NCBI RefSeq assembly: GCF_033115175.1
Contig: NC_084831.1
Coordinates: forward strand, 41,386,002 to 41,450,001
Length of the DNA: 64,000 nt
From: Lepus europaeus
Lineage: Eukaryota; Chordata; Mammalia; Lagomorpha; Leporidae
Reading direction: 5' to 3'
The notes beneath the pieces are model-generated. The model had not been told where the DNA came from. It saw nothing but the letters and a program-made list of their open reading frames with translations, and did no database searches. The position numbers and the translations under genes were made by a program. How positions within the stretch are numbered: position 1 is the first letter of the stretch; each line of letters begins with the position of its first letter. This document shows positions 30,166 through 40,521 of the stretch, one piece after another.

Positions 30166-30507
30166 TGGGGCTGGCACTGTGGCATAGTGAGTAAAGGTGC
30201 TGCCTGCAGCACCGGTATCCCACATGGACACCCGTTCAAGTCCTCAGCTGCTCCTCTTCCAATCTAGCTCTCTGTCTATGGCCTGGAAAAGCAGTAGAAG
30301 AAGGCCCAAGTGCTTGGGCCCCTGCACCCACACAGGAGACTGAAAAGAACCTCCTAGCTCCTGGCTTTGGAAATGCACAGCTCTGGCCATCACAGCCATT
30401 GGGGGAGTGAACCAGCGGATGGAAGACCTTTTTCTGTCTCTTCCTCTCTCTGTCTGACTCTGTATCCTAAGTAAGTAAGTAAATAAATAAATAAATCTAA
30501 AAAAGTC
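30166..30507 (+). mobile_element. CSINE
   Basis: Head GGGGCTGGCACTGTGGCATAGTGAGTAAAGGTGCTGCCTGC. Body ends in an AAGTAAGTAAGTAAATAAATAAATAAATCTAAAAAAG tail. First of three same-strand elements in a row. Confidence 0.95.
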
Positions 30508-30567
30508 AAACTTATATAGTAATATGAAACAAAAAAGGGGACTGGCCCCGGGGTTAAGACGTCTTGG

Positions 30568-30905
30568 GGGTCAGCACTGTCGTATAGCAGGTAAAGCTGC
30601 CTCATGTGACAACACCAGCATCCCATATGGCCACCAGTTCAAGTCAGCTCATCCACTTCCAATCAAGCTCCCTGATGATGCCCTGAGAAAAGCAGTGGAA
30701 GATGTCCCAAATGTTTAGGCCACTGGTCACCCATGTGGGAGAAGAGAATGAAGCTCCTGGCTCCTGGCTACAGCCTGCCCTAGTCCTGGCCATTGTAGCC
30801 ACCTGGGGAGTGACCTAGTAGATAGAAGACTGATCTTCCTCTCTCTCTCTCTCCCTCTATCTCTGAATTTCAAATAAATTATCTTTAGAAATTAATTAAT
30901 CAATT
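30568..30905 (+). mobile_element. CSINE
   Basis: GGGGGTCAGCACTGTCGTATAGCAGGTAAAGCTGCC head, CCCATATGGCCACCAGTTCAAGTC (box B-like), CTCTCT block and TTCAAATAAATTATCTTTAG tail. Confidence 0.92.
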
Positions 30906-30914
30906 TTAAAAAGA

Positions 30915-31182
30915 TATCTGTGGTCCCCATTTCAGTGCCTGGGTTTGATTCCTGGTTTCAACTTCTTATTCTAGCTTCTTGTTAATGCAGATTATGGGAG
31001 AGAGCAGATAATGGCTCAAATAATTGGGAACCTGCCACCCACATGGGAGACCGGGATTGAGTTCCTGACACATGGCTTCAGCCTTGCCCAGCACTCAGGT
31101 GCCCAACTATTTACACACTCTCAGTCTCTCCCTCATTAGCCCCTCCCACTCCATCTTACTATCTCTCAAATAAAAAAAAAGG
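30915..31182 (+). mobile_element. Diverged CSINE-type element
   Basis: Recognisable GCCTGGGTTTGATTCCTGG (box B-like), CCTGCCACCCACATGGGAGACC, ATGGCTTCAGCCTTGCCCAGC and CTCTCAAATAAAAAAAAA. The head differs from the main type, so it may be a separate subfamily. Confidence 0.75.
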
Positions 31183-31609
31183 AAAAGGAAAGCATAAAGG
31201 CAGCTATGAATAGGTAGAGATTGGAACAATATTAGAAAGTCTATGCTTCAAATCTTAATCTCTTATCATTTAGGCTTTATGGACCAGCAAAATAGATTCT
31301 AATGAAATAAACTATGTGAAAAAGCAGATCTCCCTACGTGAAACTTTAAACATTTTTGTTTTCTAACATTTTCAAGAATATCACACAAAGTGGCAAATTA
31401 TATAATTAAGGAGATCTTTCTACTCTCTAGCTTATTAAGTGACCTAAACATACTTTTCTGATTCAATGAGACCTTTGTTTCTCCATATGATAAATGAAGA
31501 GATAATTAGTCAACATATTTAACACTTTTATATATTTTATTACAAATATTCCTTTTAAACAATTTAGGCAGTAATTTTATTATGAAAATCTGAAAAAGGA
31601 ACATTTTTA
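31183..31609. other. Unassigned stretch
   Basis: AT-rich, with no recognisable element or gene. Confidence 0.5.
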
Positions 31610-31906
31610 AAGATTTATTTATTTTGAAAGAGTTAACAGAGAGAGAGAGAAAGACATCCATCTGCTGTTTCACTACCTAGATGGCCACAACGGCCAGTGC
31701 TGGGAGAGGCCAATGCCAAGGAGCTTCAACCAGGTCTCCCATATGGATAGTAGTGGCCCAAGTACTTGGGCCATCTTTGACTGCTTTTCCCAGGCCATTA
31801 GCAGGGAACTGGATCAGAAATAGAGCAGCTGGAATGCAAAAAGGTGTCCATATGTGATACTGGCATTGCAGGTGGCAGCTTTACCCACTATGCCAAAACA
31901 CCAGCC
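31610..31906 (-). mobile_element. CSINE
   Basis: AAGATTTATTTATTTTGAAAGAGTTAACAGAGAGAG start, CTAGATGGCCACAACGGCC, CCCAAGTACTTGGGCCATC and TACCCACTATGCCAAAACACCAGCC head complement. Confidence 0.9.
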
Positions 31907-31949
31907 ATTAATATTATTTTTTATTTCCAGATACGACAGCCAGATAATT

Positions 31950-32040
31950 GCCATCTGCTGGCTTTCTCCCAAATGCCCACAATAGCCAAGGCTGGGCCAG
32001 GGCCAGACAGGAGATGAAAACACAATCTAGGTCTCAAAAG
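31950..32040 (-). mobile_element. CSINE fragment
   Basis: Middle section only: ATCTGCTGGCTTTCTCCCAAATGCCCACAATAGCCAAGGCTGGGCCAGG. No ends are visible. Confidence 0.6.
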
Positions 32041-32194
32041 GCATATTTTTAATGTCTAATTCAGAGATCAAAATTATTAAAATTATTAAACTATGAGAGT
32101 ACTAAAATTGGTAAGTAAGATATGTAATATTCTTTCTCTTCTTTATTTAGTAACTTACATGTGACAATGTGCCTGGCTGTTTTTTTAATCTTCA

Positions 32195-32460
32195 TTGCCA
32201 TGATAGGAATGACAATATAATTTATGCCAAATATGTCCCCTAAAAACATGCATTGGAAACCTAATCACAAATTAACAGTTGGGACATTTAAGAGGTGATT
32301 AGGCCAAGAAGACAAGAAGGACTTCACCAGATGCTGGCACATCCACCATGGACTTCTCAGTCTCTAGAACAATGAGCCAATGAATTTCTGTTCACAATAA
32401 ATGATCCAGTCTTACATATTTTGCTAAAACAGCAAAAACTAGACTAAGACAATTAGTATG
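32195..32460 (+). mobile_element. ERVL-MaLR LTR (MST/MLT1-like), internally deleted
   Basis: Characteristic MaLR text: TGTCCCCTAAAAACATGCATTGGAAACCTAATCAC, GGGACATTTAAGAGGTGATTAGG, CACCAGATGCTGGCACATCCACCATGGACTTCTCAGTCTCTAGAAC, and CAGCAAAAACTAGACTAAGACA at the end. The central part of the usual LTR is missing. An old solo LTR with no internal proviral sequence next to it. Confidence 0.8.
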
Positions 32461-32500
32461 GCAACCTAAGTTTTGGTCATTTAGGCACAAACACAAAGAT

Positions 32501-32550
32501 ACTTCAAAAAGCTATTGGGAAAATGGATTTAAAAGATAAGCTTATTTTGC
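32501..32550 (+). mobile_element. MITE-like fragment (end of the 37.6-kb element)
   Basis: ACTTCAAAAAGCTATTGGGAAAATGG...GATAAGCTTATTTTGC closely matches the reverse complement of 37742-37788. One end only. Confidence 0.6.
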
Positions 32551-32559
32551 TAACTGTGT

Positions 32560-32636
32560 GTATATATACATATATATGTATACATGTGTGTATACACACA
32601 CACAAACACACACATACATATACACACACATACATC
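32560..32636 (+). repeat. (TG)n/(TA)n/(CA)n microsatellite
   Basis: TGTGTGTATATATACATATATATG, then TGTGTGTATACACACACACAAACACACAC, giving partial self-complementarity. Confidence 0.92.
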
Positions 32637-32639
32637 CTG

Positions 32640-33959
32640 GAGTCCCTACCTTTTATTTTTTTTCAATGAGAAATAAATTGTATCTTAAATAAATATGGTT
32701 TGGGGATTTATATTATATATAGTATACCAGTATTCTCATCTCAAAAGAGGTTTTATGTAATATTTAGTTATTAGACTCATTTTCCTAATATATGTTGATC
32801 CTTGTTCAAGGTTTCATCACATACTTAATGGATTTTTAATGTGTCAATTCCCAAATAATTTAATAACATAAAAATATTTACACAATGAGACTACATTGAG
32901 GGCTTTATCCTTTTTCACAGTTAAGAATTCTTCACAGTCATAACACTTCCTAATTCACCACAGATATTTCATTGAGTGCAGACTAACAATTCATTACTAA
33001 AAAGAAGTTTCACTGTAAGAATTACATCTGCAAATGTAATAATAATAATAAGGGATGACAAAATTTCATTTTTATTTCCATACATTGCTACCTTTTCTTT
33101 TCCCCCTTAAAGTTTTCAACAATTATTTAAATAATAAAGTGAGGCGGGGGCAGCAAGAGCCACAACAGCCAACTACTCTAGTTAGAACTAATTGATTCAT
33201 AAATAACTTAGGAACCATTTCCCTGATATCCCTGCCTTTAATTTGCCCCAATTCCCTTCATACCTGTAACCTTAAATTGAAACTCAAGTAGAAATAAGTA
33301 GGTAGCACTCCATTACCTAACAAACCTCTTATAGTTTGAAAATAAACTAAGGGCAACTCTGGATAGTGAAATTGGCCATGAAGAATGGCTGTGATGTTTC
33401 TATTCAAAAGTTCTTCCTCTGTACCTACCTAGCAAACATGCCTCAACTGAGTTTGTCCTGAAAAGAATACAGTTCAATCACTCTGTGCTTATTTCAGGAA
33501 GATTTTATTATCGAAAAGCTTAATGGAATAATATTCTGCAATGCCGCAAGCACTATTTATTCACATCTGACAAATATTGTCTGTTCTCATTCTCATGAAA
33601 GCCACATTCAGGTACAGGAAAGTTAATAGGGCTCTCAACAAATGGATTCAAGTAATATCTATTTGTAAACAATTTACTGAATAGTTTATCATATGAGTAT
33701 TCTAATTTTTCAGATAAAATATTATTGACTGTGATTTATTTCTTACTCTTCCTCAAAGCACTTTCATCAGAAACATGTGTTGAATGCAAATGTATTTATT
33801 TCATATATTAAGAATTATGTGAATAGCATTTCACATATAGAGGAGGTAAAATATATCATAAAATCTATTTGAGGAGTTTATAATCTCATATGCCATATTA
33901 GAAGTAAGAGTAAGGTTTTTTAAGACAAAACCAGCTTCTTTGGCTCCAACTTCTGAGCC
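32640..33959. other. Unassigned stretch
   Basis: About 1.3 kb of AT-rich sequence with no coding frame of note, no tandem array and no repeat family that I can name. Confidence 0.5.
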
Positions 33960-33970
33960 AAAAATAATTT

Positions 33971-34173
33971 TTTTTTTTTTACAGGCAGAGTGGACAGTGA
34001 GAGAGAGAGAGACAGAGAGAAAGGTCTTCCTTTGCCGTTGGTTCACCCTCTAATGGCCGCCGCGGTAGCGCGCTGCGGCCGGCGCACTGCGCTGTTCCGA
34101 TGGCAGGAGCCAGGTGCTTATCCTGGTCTCCCATGGGGTGCAGAGCCCAAACACTTGGGCCATCCTCCACTGC
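33971..34173 (-). mobile_element. CSINE, 5'-truncated, with TSD
   Basis: Reverse copy from the T tract through ACAGGCAGAGTGGACAGTGAGAG to CCATCCTCCACTGC, where it stops, lacking the tRNA-like head. AAAAATAATTT at 33960-33970 and 34174-34184 flanks it. Young GC-rich type. Confidence 0.95.
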
Positions 34174-34185
34174 AAAAATAATTTA

Positions 34186-34439
34186 TGATATACATTTCTA
34201 TCTACTCTCTATAACTCAATAATAATAAAATATCCCTCATTATGACATAAAGTTCAGAAATAAAAAGGGGTACAAACACAAATAATACTATTAATAATTT
34301 ACTAGGGATTTTCTGGGAACTTCATAACATAAAAATCTACTGTAGTGCCACTCCTGAAAAACCTTAAAAAAAAGACAATACATAGTATTTCAAACAAAAC
34401 GTTGCTGTCAGAAGATTATATTTTGAAAATTATAACTTG
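34186..34439. other. Unassigned stretch
   Basis: Short AT-rich interval between two CSINEs with nothing recognisable. Confidence 0.5.
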
Positions 34440-34796
34440 GGGCTGGCACTGTAGCACAGGTTAATATCCTGCCTGCAGTGCCAGCATCCAGTATGGTCAC
34501 AGGTTCTAATCCCAGTTGATCCTCTTCTGATCCAGTTCTCTGCTATGTTCTGGGAAAGCAGTGGAAGTTGGCCCAAGCATCTGAGCCTCTGAACCTGCAT
34601 GGGAGACCCGGAAGAAGCTCCTGGCTCCTAGCTTCAGATTGGCCCAGCTCCAGCCATTGCAGCCATTTGGAGAGTAAACTAGCACATGGAAGACCTTTCT
34701 CTCTCTCTCTCTCTCTCTCTTCCTCCCTCCCTCCCTCCCTCTCACTATCTGTAACTCTACTTCTCAAATAAATACATAAAATCATTTAAAAAAAAA
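34440..34796 (+). mobile_element. CSINE
   Basis: GGGGCTGGCACTGTAGCACAGGTTAATATCCTGCC head, CAGGTTCTAATCCC box B-like, long CTCTCTCT/CCTCCCTCCC block and AAATAAATACATAAAATC tail. Confidence 0.95.
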
Positions 34797-36194
34797 TCAT
34801 ACCTTAATCTTAATTTTTTACTGAGTTTGATCCTCATTTGTAACATGCAAATATCAACCAATATGTATAAAGATAACAGTCCAATAAGATGTCAAAAGTT
34901 AGTGTCAATGGTTTGAAAATTGTGCTTCATGAATCCCTAGAGTTAAAAGTTTGAATATCACTGATATAAGCAAGACATCATTGGGAAAGTAGCTGATCAG
35001 TTAGTCAGGAGCAAAAGGTTCTTGTTGTAGAACAAATGATACACTGGTCCTAGACTGTGCAGAGCTTTGGATATCTGCCTGAACCTGCTACAAGGAACAG
35101 GACAACAACCTGTTAAAGGTAAAAAAAAATTAGGAAGACTAATTTGGCATAATGTATATTATCAACTAAACATAGCAGACAAAAAGGTAGAAAAGGTAAT
35201 AAAAAAGTAAAAGTATTACAATGACCCAAGTGTAGTTCAATAAGAGCTTTAATTACAGTGAGCCCAGTGAAAATAAAAAGTAAATAATATTTCAAAGAAG
35301 ATTAAAGCATGTCATGGATCAGCTCAGAAAAAGCAGCAAGAAAAATCAAATTCCATATCAGAGGAAAGGCAGAGATAAGGAGGAATGGTGACTTAATAGA
35401 TGTTAATAACCAAAAAAGTCTATAACAAAAAATAAGGTAGAATTAAAATGAAGCTCAACTAGTTATTACAGATAAAAAGAGATGCCAAAAGTGAATAAAG
35501 TAGATAACAGAGTAGAAGCTATGAATGGAAATCAAGATCAGGAACTAGCAGAGAAGAACAAGGTAGTATTTGTAGAAATTCAAGAAGTTCTAGTATGGTC
35601 TAATTTAATTACAGAGGATAACATCTAGTTTAACCAAACTTCTTTTAAATGACTGTCTCAGCAGAGCCCATAGTAACTGTGACTCATATAAAAGGTCTAA
35701 GTCAGCACCTGACAAAGACTTAGTAGGTAATAAGAAATAGTCAGGGTTTTTTTGTTTTGTTTTCATTTACTATTTGTTGAACTCTTAACTTAACATAGAG
35801 TTAATCATATGTGTATAAAGTCAAATGAAAATAGATCTTAGTGAAAAATAAGAGTGGAAATAAGAGAAGGAGGAGAAAGACAGGTGGGAGGGCAGACACG
35901 GTGGGAAGAATCATGATGCTCCTAAAGTGGTAATTATGAAGTGTATGAAGTTTGTAACTATAAAGTTGTATAGTTCTGCATACATTTCTATGAAATTACA
36001 GTTAAGGGTAGTTTAAAAACTTGCCATGTGACCCCAAATTCCCTTAGGCTGAGTGGTAAAAATACCATCTAAAGTGTTAAAGTGATAGTATGGATAGGAT
36101 TAAGTGTTAAAGCCATCATATAGATAGGATTGTCAAAGTGATCATATAAATAGGATTAAGTGTCTGACAATAATAACAGATAGAATTAAAAAGG
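34797..36194. other. Unassigned stretch, possibly L2-like in part
   Basis: Text near 35050-35115 (CTGTGCAGAGCTTTGGATATCTGCC...GGAACAGG) has the flavour of old LINE2-type sequence, but it is too decayed to be sure. The rest is unassigned. Confidence 0.35.
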
Positions 36195-36680
36195 AGTGAA
36201 TGCTCCAAATGGGAAGAAGTCCACGCAGCAGATTCATAGAACGAAAATCACTTTAAGTAGCACTCTGACCTCAGAATCAGCCCTTAAGGCATTCTGGTCT
36301 GGCCGAAAAGCTAGAGCATTTCAAGCATGGAAAGCCAAGAAACTGTGGCAAAAAATGTCTTACATGAAGGACATTGGTGGGTGAGACCCCAGTTGAAAGA
36401 AGTGTTCATCAAAGAAGGATGTACTTTTTCTCTGAAGAAAGGAGAGAACTTATAGTTTGCTTATGGTCTTGTCTAAATACTGATGGAATTTGTGGATTCA
36501 AAGGCTTCCATAGCCAAGGCAGCTCATGTCAAGAGCCTCAGGTGATCACCGAGGTCATACGTAATATTGTTAATTGATAAATTAACAACAGGAGTCACTG
36601 TGCACTAACTTCCCATGCAGGACTTCTGTCCTCAAAGAGTTGTATTATACTTAAGAGCAAAACTTGTACTCAAAGAAAAA
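36195..36680 (+). mobile_element. L1 3' UTR fragment, older subfamily
   Basis: Follows the L1 3' UTR seen in reverse at 52620-53000: CTCTGACCTCAGAATCAGCCCTTAAGGCATTC, TTTCAAGCATGGAAAGCCA, AGGCTTCCATAGCCAAGGCAGCTCATG and CAACAGGAGTCACTGTGCACTAAC. It stops before the purine block, so the 3' end is lost. Confidence 0.85.
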
Positions 36681-37591
36681 AATGAAATAGAGTCAAGGGG
36701 AAAAGAGAAATCAAAGATGTTTCACAGTTCAGATCCTGGATAATTTGAAAAATAATAGTAGCATTCATAGAAACAGGAAAGCAAAGTCAGAAACAAAGAT
36801 ATCAGAAGTGTAAAGTATGATAGGAGAGGTAATAGAGGGAACCAAAATTGAAATTATAAAATTAACACAATGCCTATAACAGAACAGGTGCTTAACAAAT
36901 ATTTTTGGTGATTAAGGAAAAAGCTGAGCAAGTGAATCCCGCTGAAGTACAGGAGAATGAAGTAAAAGCAATGCAAAAATGTGGATAAGGAGGATGATCA
37001 CTGAATTTGACAAATAAATCACTGAGAATTTTCAAAGAGCAGCATGCTACAAGCACCAGGTAATTGTAGGTTAAACAGAAAAACAATTTATTTAAAAAGG
37101 ACTTGTAATGTTCTGTTAAATATATATAAGAGATTGAACAACAAAAAACAGAAATTTGTTGGTAGCATAATCAACAAGAGCTTCTTTTTATTTAAACCTC
37201 AAATGGTATATATGATGAAAAATCATGAATTATTACTTGATGACTCATAAATTCCTTTTTCCCCATGAAAAGACTAAATACCAGAATTACTAAAATCACT
37301 TTCATCACTCTTGGTCATATGTCTGAACATACATCATCATTTGTCGAATGTCCCTGACAAAAAGCTCTCAAAATACCTCTTTTAGGATCCGATTTTTATC
37401 ATTTCAAAGTGTTGAAAGTTGTCAGTGCTACAAATGATTTTGTCCCTCCACTGGAACACCAAGAAGCAAAAAAAAAAAAAAATCAATTAACTCTAATTCC
37501 ACATGCTAATCCATACAATTATATTCCTCTTCAGTAGAAGAAAATTGGTCAGCATTAATCTCCTAATACAAAACTGGTCCATTAAAAGAGA
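36681..37591. other. Unassigned stretch
   Basis: No recognisable gene or recent repeat. Bases near 36880-36910 (CAGGTGCTTAACAAATATTTTTGGTGA) resemble the end of a MIR or L2 but are very short. Confidence 0.4.
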
Positions 37592-37790
37592 ACGTCAACA
37601 ATTTCATGGGAAAATGTAATTTAAGAAAATATTAAATTATTTTGGTCAAAAATTTTGAAATTCATGCATAGTTTTCTCATAATATGCATTTAATTAACTT
37701 TTTGAAGAACTCATATGTATGGATTACAAAAGTTTTTGAAACAAAATAAGCTTATCATTTAATTCCAATTCCATGAATTTTTTGAAGTAC
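37592..37790 (+). mobile_element. MITE-like element with terminal inverted repeats
   Basis: ACGTCAACAATTTCATGG at the left (37592-37609) and the complement of CCATGAATTTTTTGAAGT at the right (37771-37788) match in about 15 of 18 positions. The interior is AT-rich and non-coding. Related fragments lie at 32501-32550 and 48468-48525. Probably an ancient non-autonomous DNA transposon. I cannot name the family with confidence. Confidence 0.65.
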
Positions 37791-37842
37791 CTTCACATAG
37801 GGTATATAAGATCCATGTTCATTGGACAGAAAGCTGTAATAG

Positions 37843-38220
37843 GGGCCAGCAGCTGTGTAAAAACTGCGCTGCAGCACTGCAGCTGGTTCAGCTGCCATCT
37901 GTAGTGTCAGCATCCCATATGGGTGCCAGCTTAAGTCCTGGCTTTCCACTTCCAATACAGCTTCCTGAGAATGCACCTGAGAAGACAGCCAAAGATGGCC
38001 AAACTGTTTGGCCCCTGCTCTGGCTCTTGGCTTTGGCCTGGCCCAGCCCGGGCCAATGTAGCCATTTGGAGAGTAAACCAGCAGTTAGAAGATCGAACAA
38101 TACCCCTCCCCCTCTCTCCTCTCTCTCCCCCTCCTCCCTCTCTCCCTCCCTCTCTCACTACCCTCCCCTCTCCCTCTGTCTGTAACTCTTTCCAATAAAT
38201 AAATATTTTAAAAAATAAAA
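37843..38220 (+). mobile_element. CSINE with long CT tract
   Basis: GGGGCCAGCAGCTGTG head with extra inserted bases, CATCCCATATGGGTGCC, CCAATGTAGCCATTTGGAGAGTAAACCAGC, a CT tract at 38100-38180 and AATAAATAAATATTTT tail. Possible short TSD CTGTAATA. Confidence 0.9.
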
Positions 38221-38349
38221 AATAAAAACCTGTAATAAATCTCTAAGCATAGCAGCCAATCAAAAAGTCACTCGTGGAATCATTTAAAGAATAACTGGAA
38301 TCTTTCATCTGAAAATTTTAAATCACATTATTGTATGCATTCTTTAATT

Positions 38350-38720
38350 CATTAAGTACTTTGGAAGACAGCTAAGACGTGCCTATATTCTATGAACAGG
38401 AAATAAGATGAATAAAGTATTCCTTAATCTGTAAATGAGGAAGAAAAGAATGATAAACAAAAAATTGCAATGTAATACATTAAGTGATGCAACAAATATC
38501 TACTCAGGACACCAGGTCACTAGTGACAAGTGCCTAACTCTACCTTAAAATTATAAACAAGATCAGGAAGGACTAACTAGAAGAGTTAAATTTTAGTTCA
38601 GCTTGAAATGATGAGATATTCACTAGGCAGAGAAGTTGAGAAAAGCAACATGGGCAAAGGGGAAAACAGGAACAGTGAAACAGATGTGTGAAAATGATGA
38701 CATACTAAAGAAATCACAAA
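38350..38720 (+). mobile_element. L2-like LINE relic
   Basis: Motifs typical of ancient LINE2 3' regions: AGATCAGGAAGGACT, TTTAGTTCAGCTTGAAATGATGAGA, TCACTAGGCAGAGAAGTTGAG and AGCAACATGGGCAAAGG. Diverged and without coding capacity. Confidence 0.6.
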
Positions 38721-38834
38721 TTTTTCAGTACAGTTACAGTGTAGGGCCTATAGGTACAGGACTGGGAGAAAAAGTGTTTGTAAATTAGATACGGGTCAGT
38801 TCTAGGGTGATGCGGACAAGGAAAGGTGAAGAAT

Positions 38835-38965
38835 AGCCACCATTTTCTGAGTTACTTCTATAAGCCAGGTACTTGGAGTTGCATACAGCCCTCAAAATTC
38901 TGGTACTGTCTCTATCTTATAGGTGACAACTATGAAGCTCAGAAAAGTAATTTTCAGTTCATATA
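38835..38965 (-). mobile_element. MIR relic
   Basis: TATAAGCCAGGTACTTGGAGTTGCATA...CTATCTTATAGGTGACAACTATGAAGCTCAGAAAAGTAA is consistent with a reverse-oriented MIR. Confidence 0.6.
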
Positions 38966-39075
38966 GATAACAAGTAGGTTTACACGTATGGTGCTGTCCT
39001 TTATTCATTGTGTTACACAGTACAAAAACCAAAAAGAACAGAGTGTTATTGAAGAATTAAAAGTAGTTGTTTCAG

Positions 39076-39390
39076 GGCCATCGCTATGGCCCAGTAGGCT
39101 AAGCCTCAACCTGTGCCACCAGCATCCCACATGGGTGATGGTTCATGTCATGGCTGCTCCAATTCCAATCCAGCTCTCTGCCTTGGCCTAGGAAAGCAGA
39201 ATATGGCCCATGTCCTTGAGCCCCTGCACCCATGCGGGAAGAACCAGAGGAAGCTCCTGGCTCCTGGCTTTGGATCGACGCAGCTCGAGTCATTGTGGCC
39301 AATGAACCAGCGGATGGAAGAGCTCGCTCTCTCTCTGTTTCTCGTTCTCTGTGTGTGACTCTGACTTTCAAATAATTTTTTTAAAAAAAG
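39076..39390 (+). mobile_element. CSINE
   Basis: GGGCCATCGCTATGGCCCAGTAGGCTAAGCC head, CAGCTCTCTGCCTTGGCC, GGCCAATGAACCAGCGGATGG and TTTCAAATAATTTTTTTAAAAAAAGG tail. Confidence 0.94.
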
Positions 39391-39605
39391 GTAATTGTTT
39401 AAATAATGACTAGAGTACAAGTTTCAAGGTAGAAAGGCAGATACCAAGACTGAAAATGTGCACTTGATAAAATGAAGCACCTTCTGAGTTGAGGAACATT
39501 AGTTACACTAAAATGGATGAAGAATCATTAAAGAGTTTTAGAGGCCACAGGAAGACATGGTTAGATATGCACAGTAAAATAATATATGAATTATGAGAAT
39601 TCAAG

Positions 39606-39912
39606 GGGCTGGTGCTGTGGCACAGCAGCTTTAAAGCCCTGGCCTGCAGCACCAACATTCCATGTGGGCTCCAGTTCGAATCCTGTCTGCTCCTATAACA
39701 ACCCAGCTCTCTGCTGTGGTCTGGGAGGGCAGTGGAGGATGGCCCAAGTCCTTGGGCCCTTGTACCCATGTGGGAGACCTGGAGGAGGTCTGGTTTTGGA
39801 TCAGCTAAGTTATGGCTGTTGCGGTCAATAGGGGAGTGAACCTGCGGATGGAGGATTTCTCTCTGTAACTCTGTGTCTTTCAAATAAATAAAAATAATTT
39901 TTTTAAAAAAAA
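39606..39912 (+). mobile_element. CSINE
   Basis: GGGGCTGGTGCTGTGGCACAGCAGC head, CAGTTCGAATCCTG (box B), GTGGGAGACCTGGAGGAGG and TTTCAAATAAATAAAAATAATT tail. Short GAGAATTC repeats flank it. Confidence 0.95.
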
Positions 39913-40293
39913 AGGAGAATTCTAGAAGAGAGAGAAAAGAACAGAGCATCTATTTAAGAGATAATGGCAGTAAACAACCCAAATTTGGTGACAGAAATGG
40001 GTATCCAGATTTGTAAGTCCCAAAGTTCTTCAAATAACTTCAAATGCAGTAAGTTGATACTGAAACATATTATAGTTAAATGACAAAAGTCAAATGAGTT
40101 TATAATTTTAAATATATCACTGAATATAAATTGAATTGTAATTTTGATAACTATACTTCTATTGTATACATATTTTAAAACTTGTTCTTTTGGAATTTTG
40201 CTACTACTGCTAGTCATGTTATTAATAATATTAAAACTATCAGCTATTTTAATAAAGAATGCTTTTAATAGTTTTAGGAAATATAATTTTCTG

Positions 40294-40506
40294 GGACTGG
40301 GCTGTGGCACAGAAGGGTAAGCTGCTACCTGCAATGCTGGCATCCCATATAGTATCTGGTTTGAATCCCAACTGCTCCACTTCCAAACCAGCTCCCTGCT
40401 AAAGTCCCTGGGAAAGGAGCTGAAGACAGCCTAAGTATATGGGCCTCACTCATCCATGTGAGAGACCCAGATGAAGCTCTTGGCTTCAATCTGGGCAAGT
40501 ATTCTT
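40294..40506 (+). mobile_element. CSINE, 3'-truncated
   Basis: GGGACTGGGCTGTGGCACAGAAGGGTAAGCTGC head, then the body to GCTCTTGGCTTCAATCTGGGC. The last third and tail are missing and are not found after the adjacent chimeric insertion either, so the truncation is independent of it. Confidence 0.88.
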
Positions 40507-40521
40507 AGAATTGTATCTATG
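40507..40521 (+). repeat. Target-site duplication, left copy (chimeric copy C)
   Basis: AGAATTGTATCTATG matches 41862-41876 exactly. Confidence 0.95.

Noticed and set aside
39503..39949. 148-codon minus-strand frame
   Set aside because: It is the antisense of the CSINE at 39606-39912 with flanking AT-rich sequence; no domain is recognisable.
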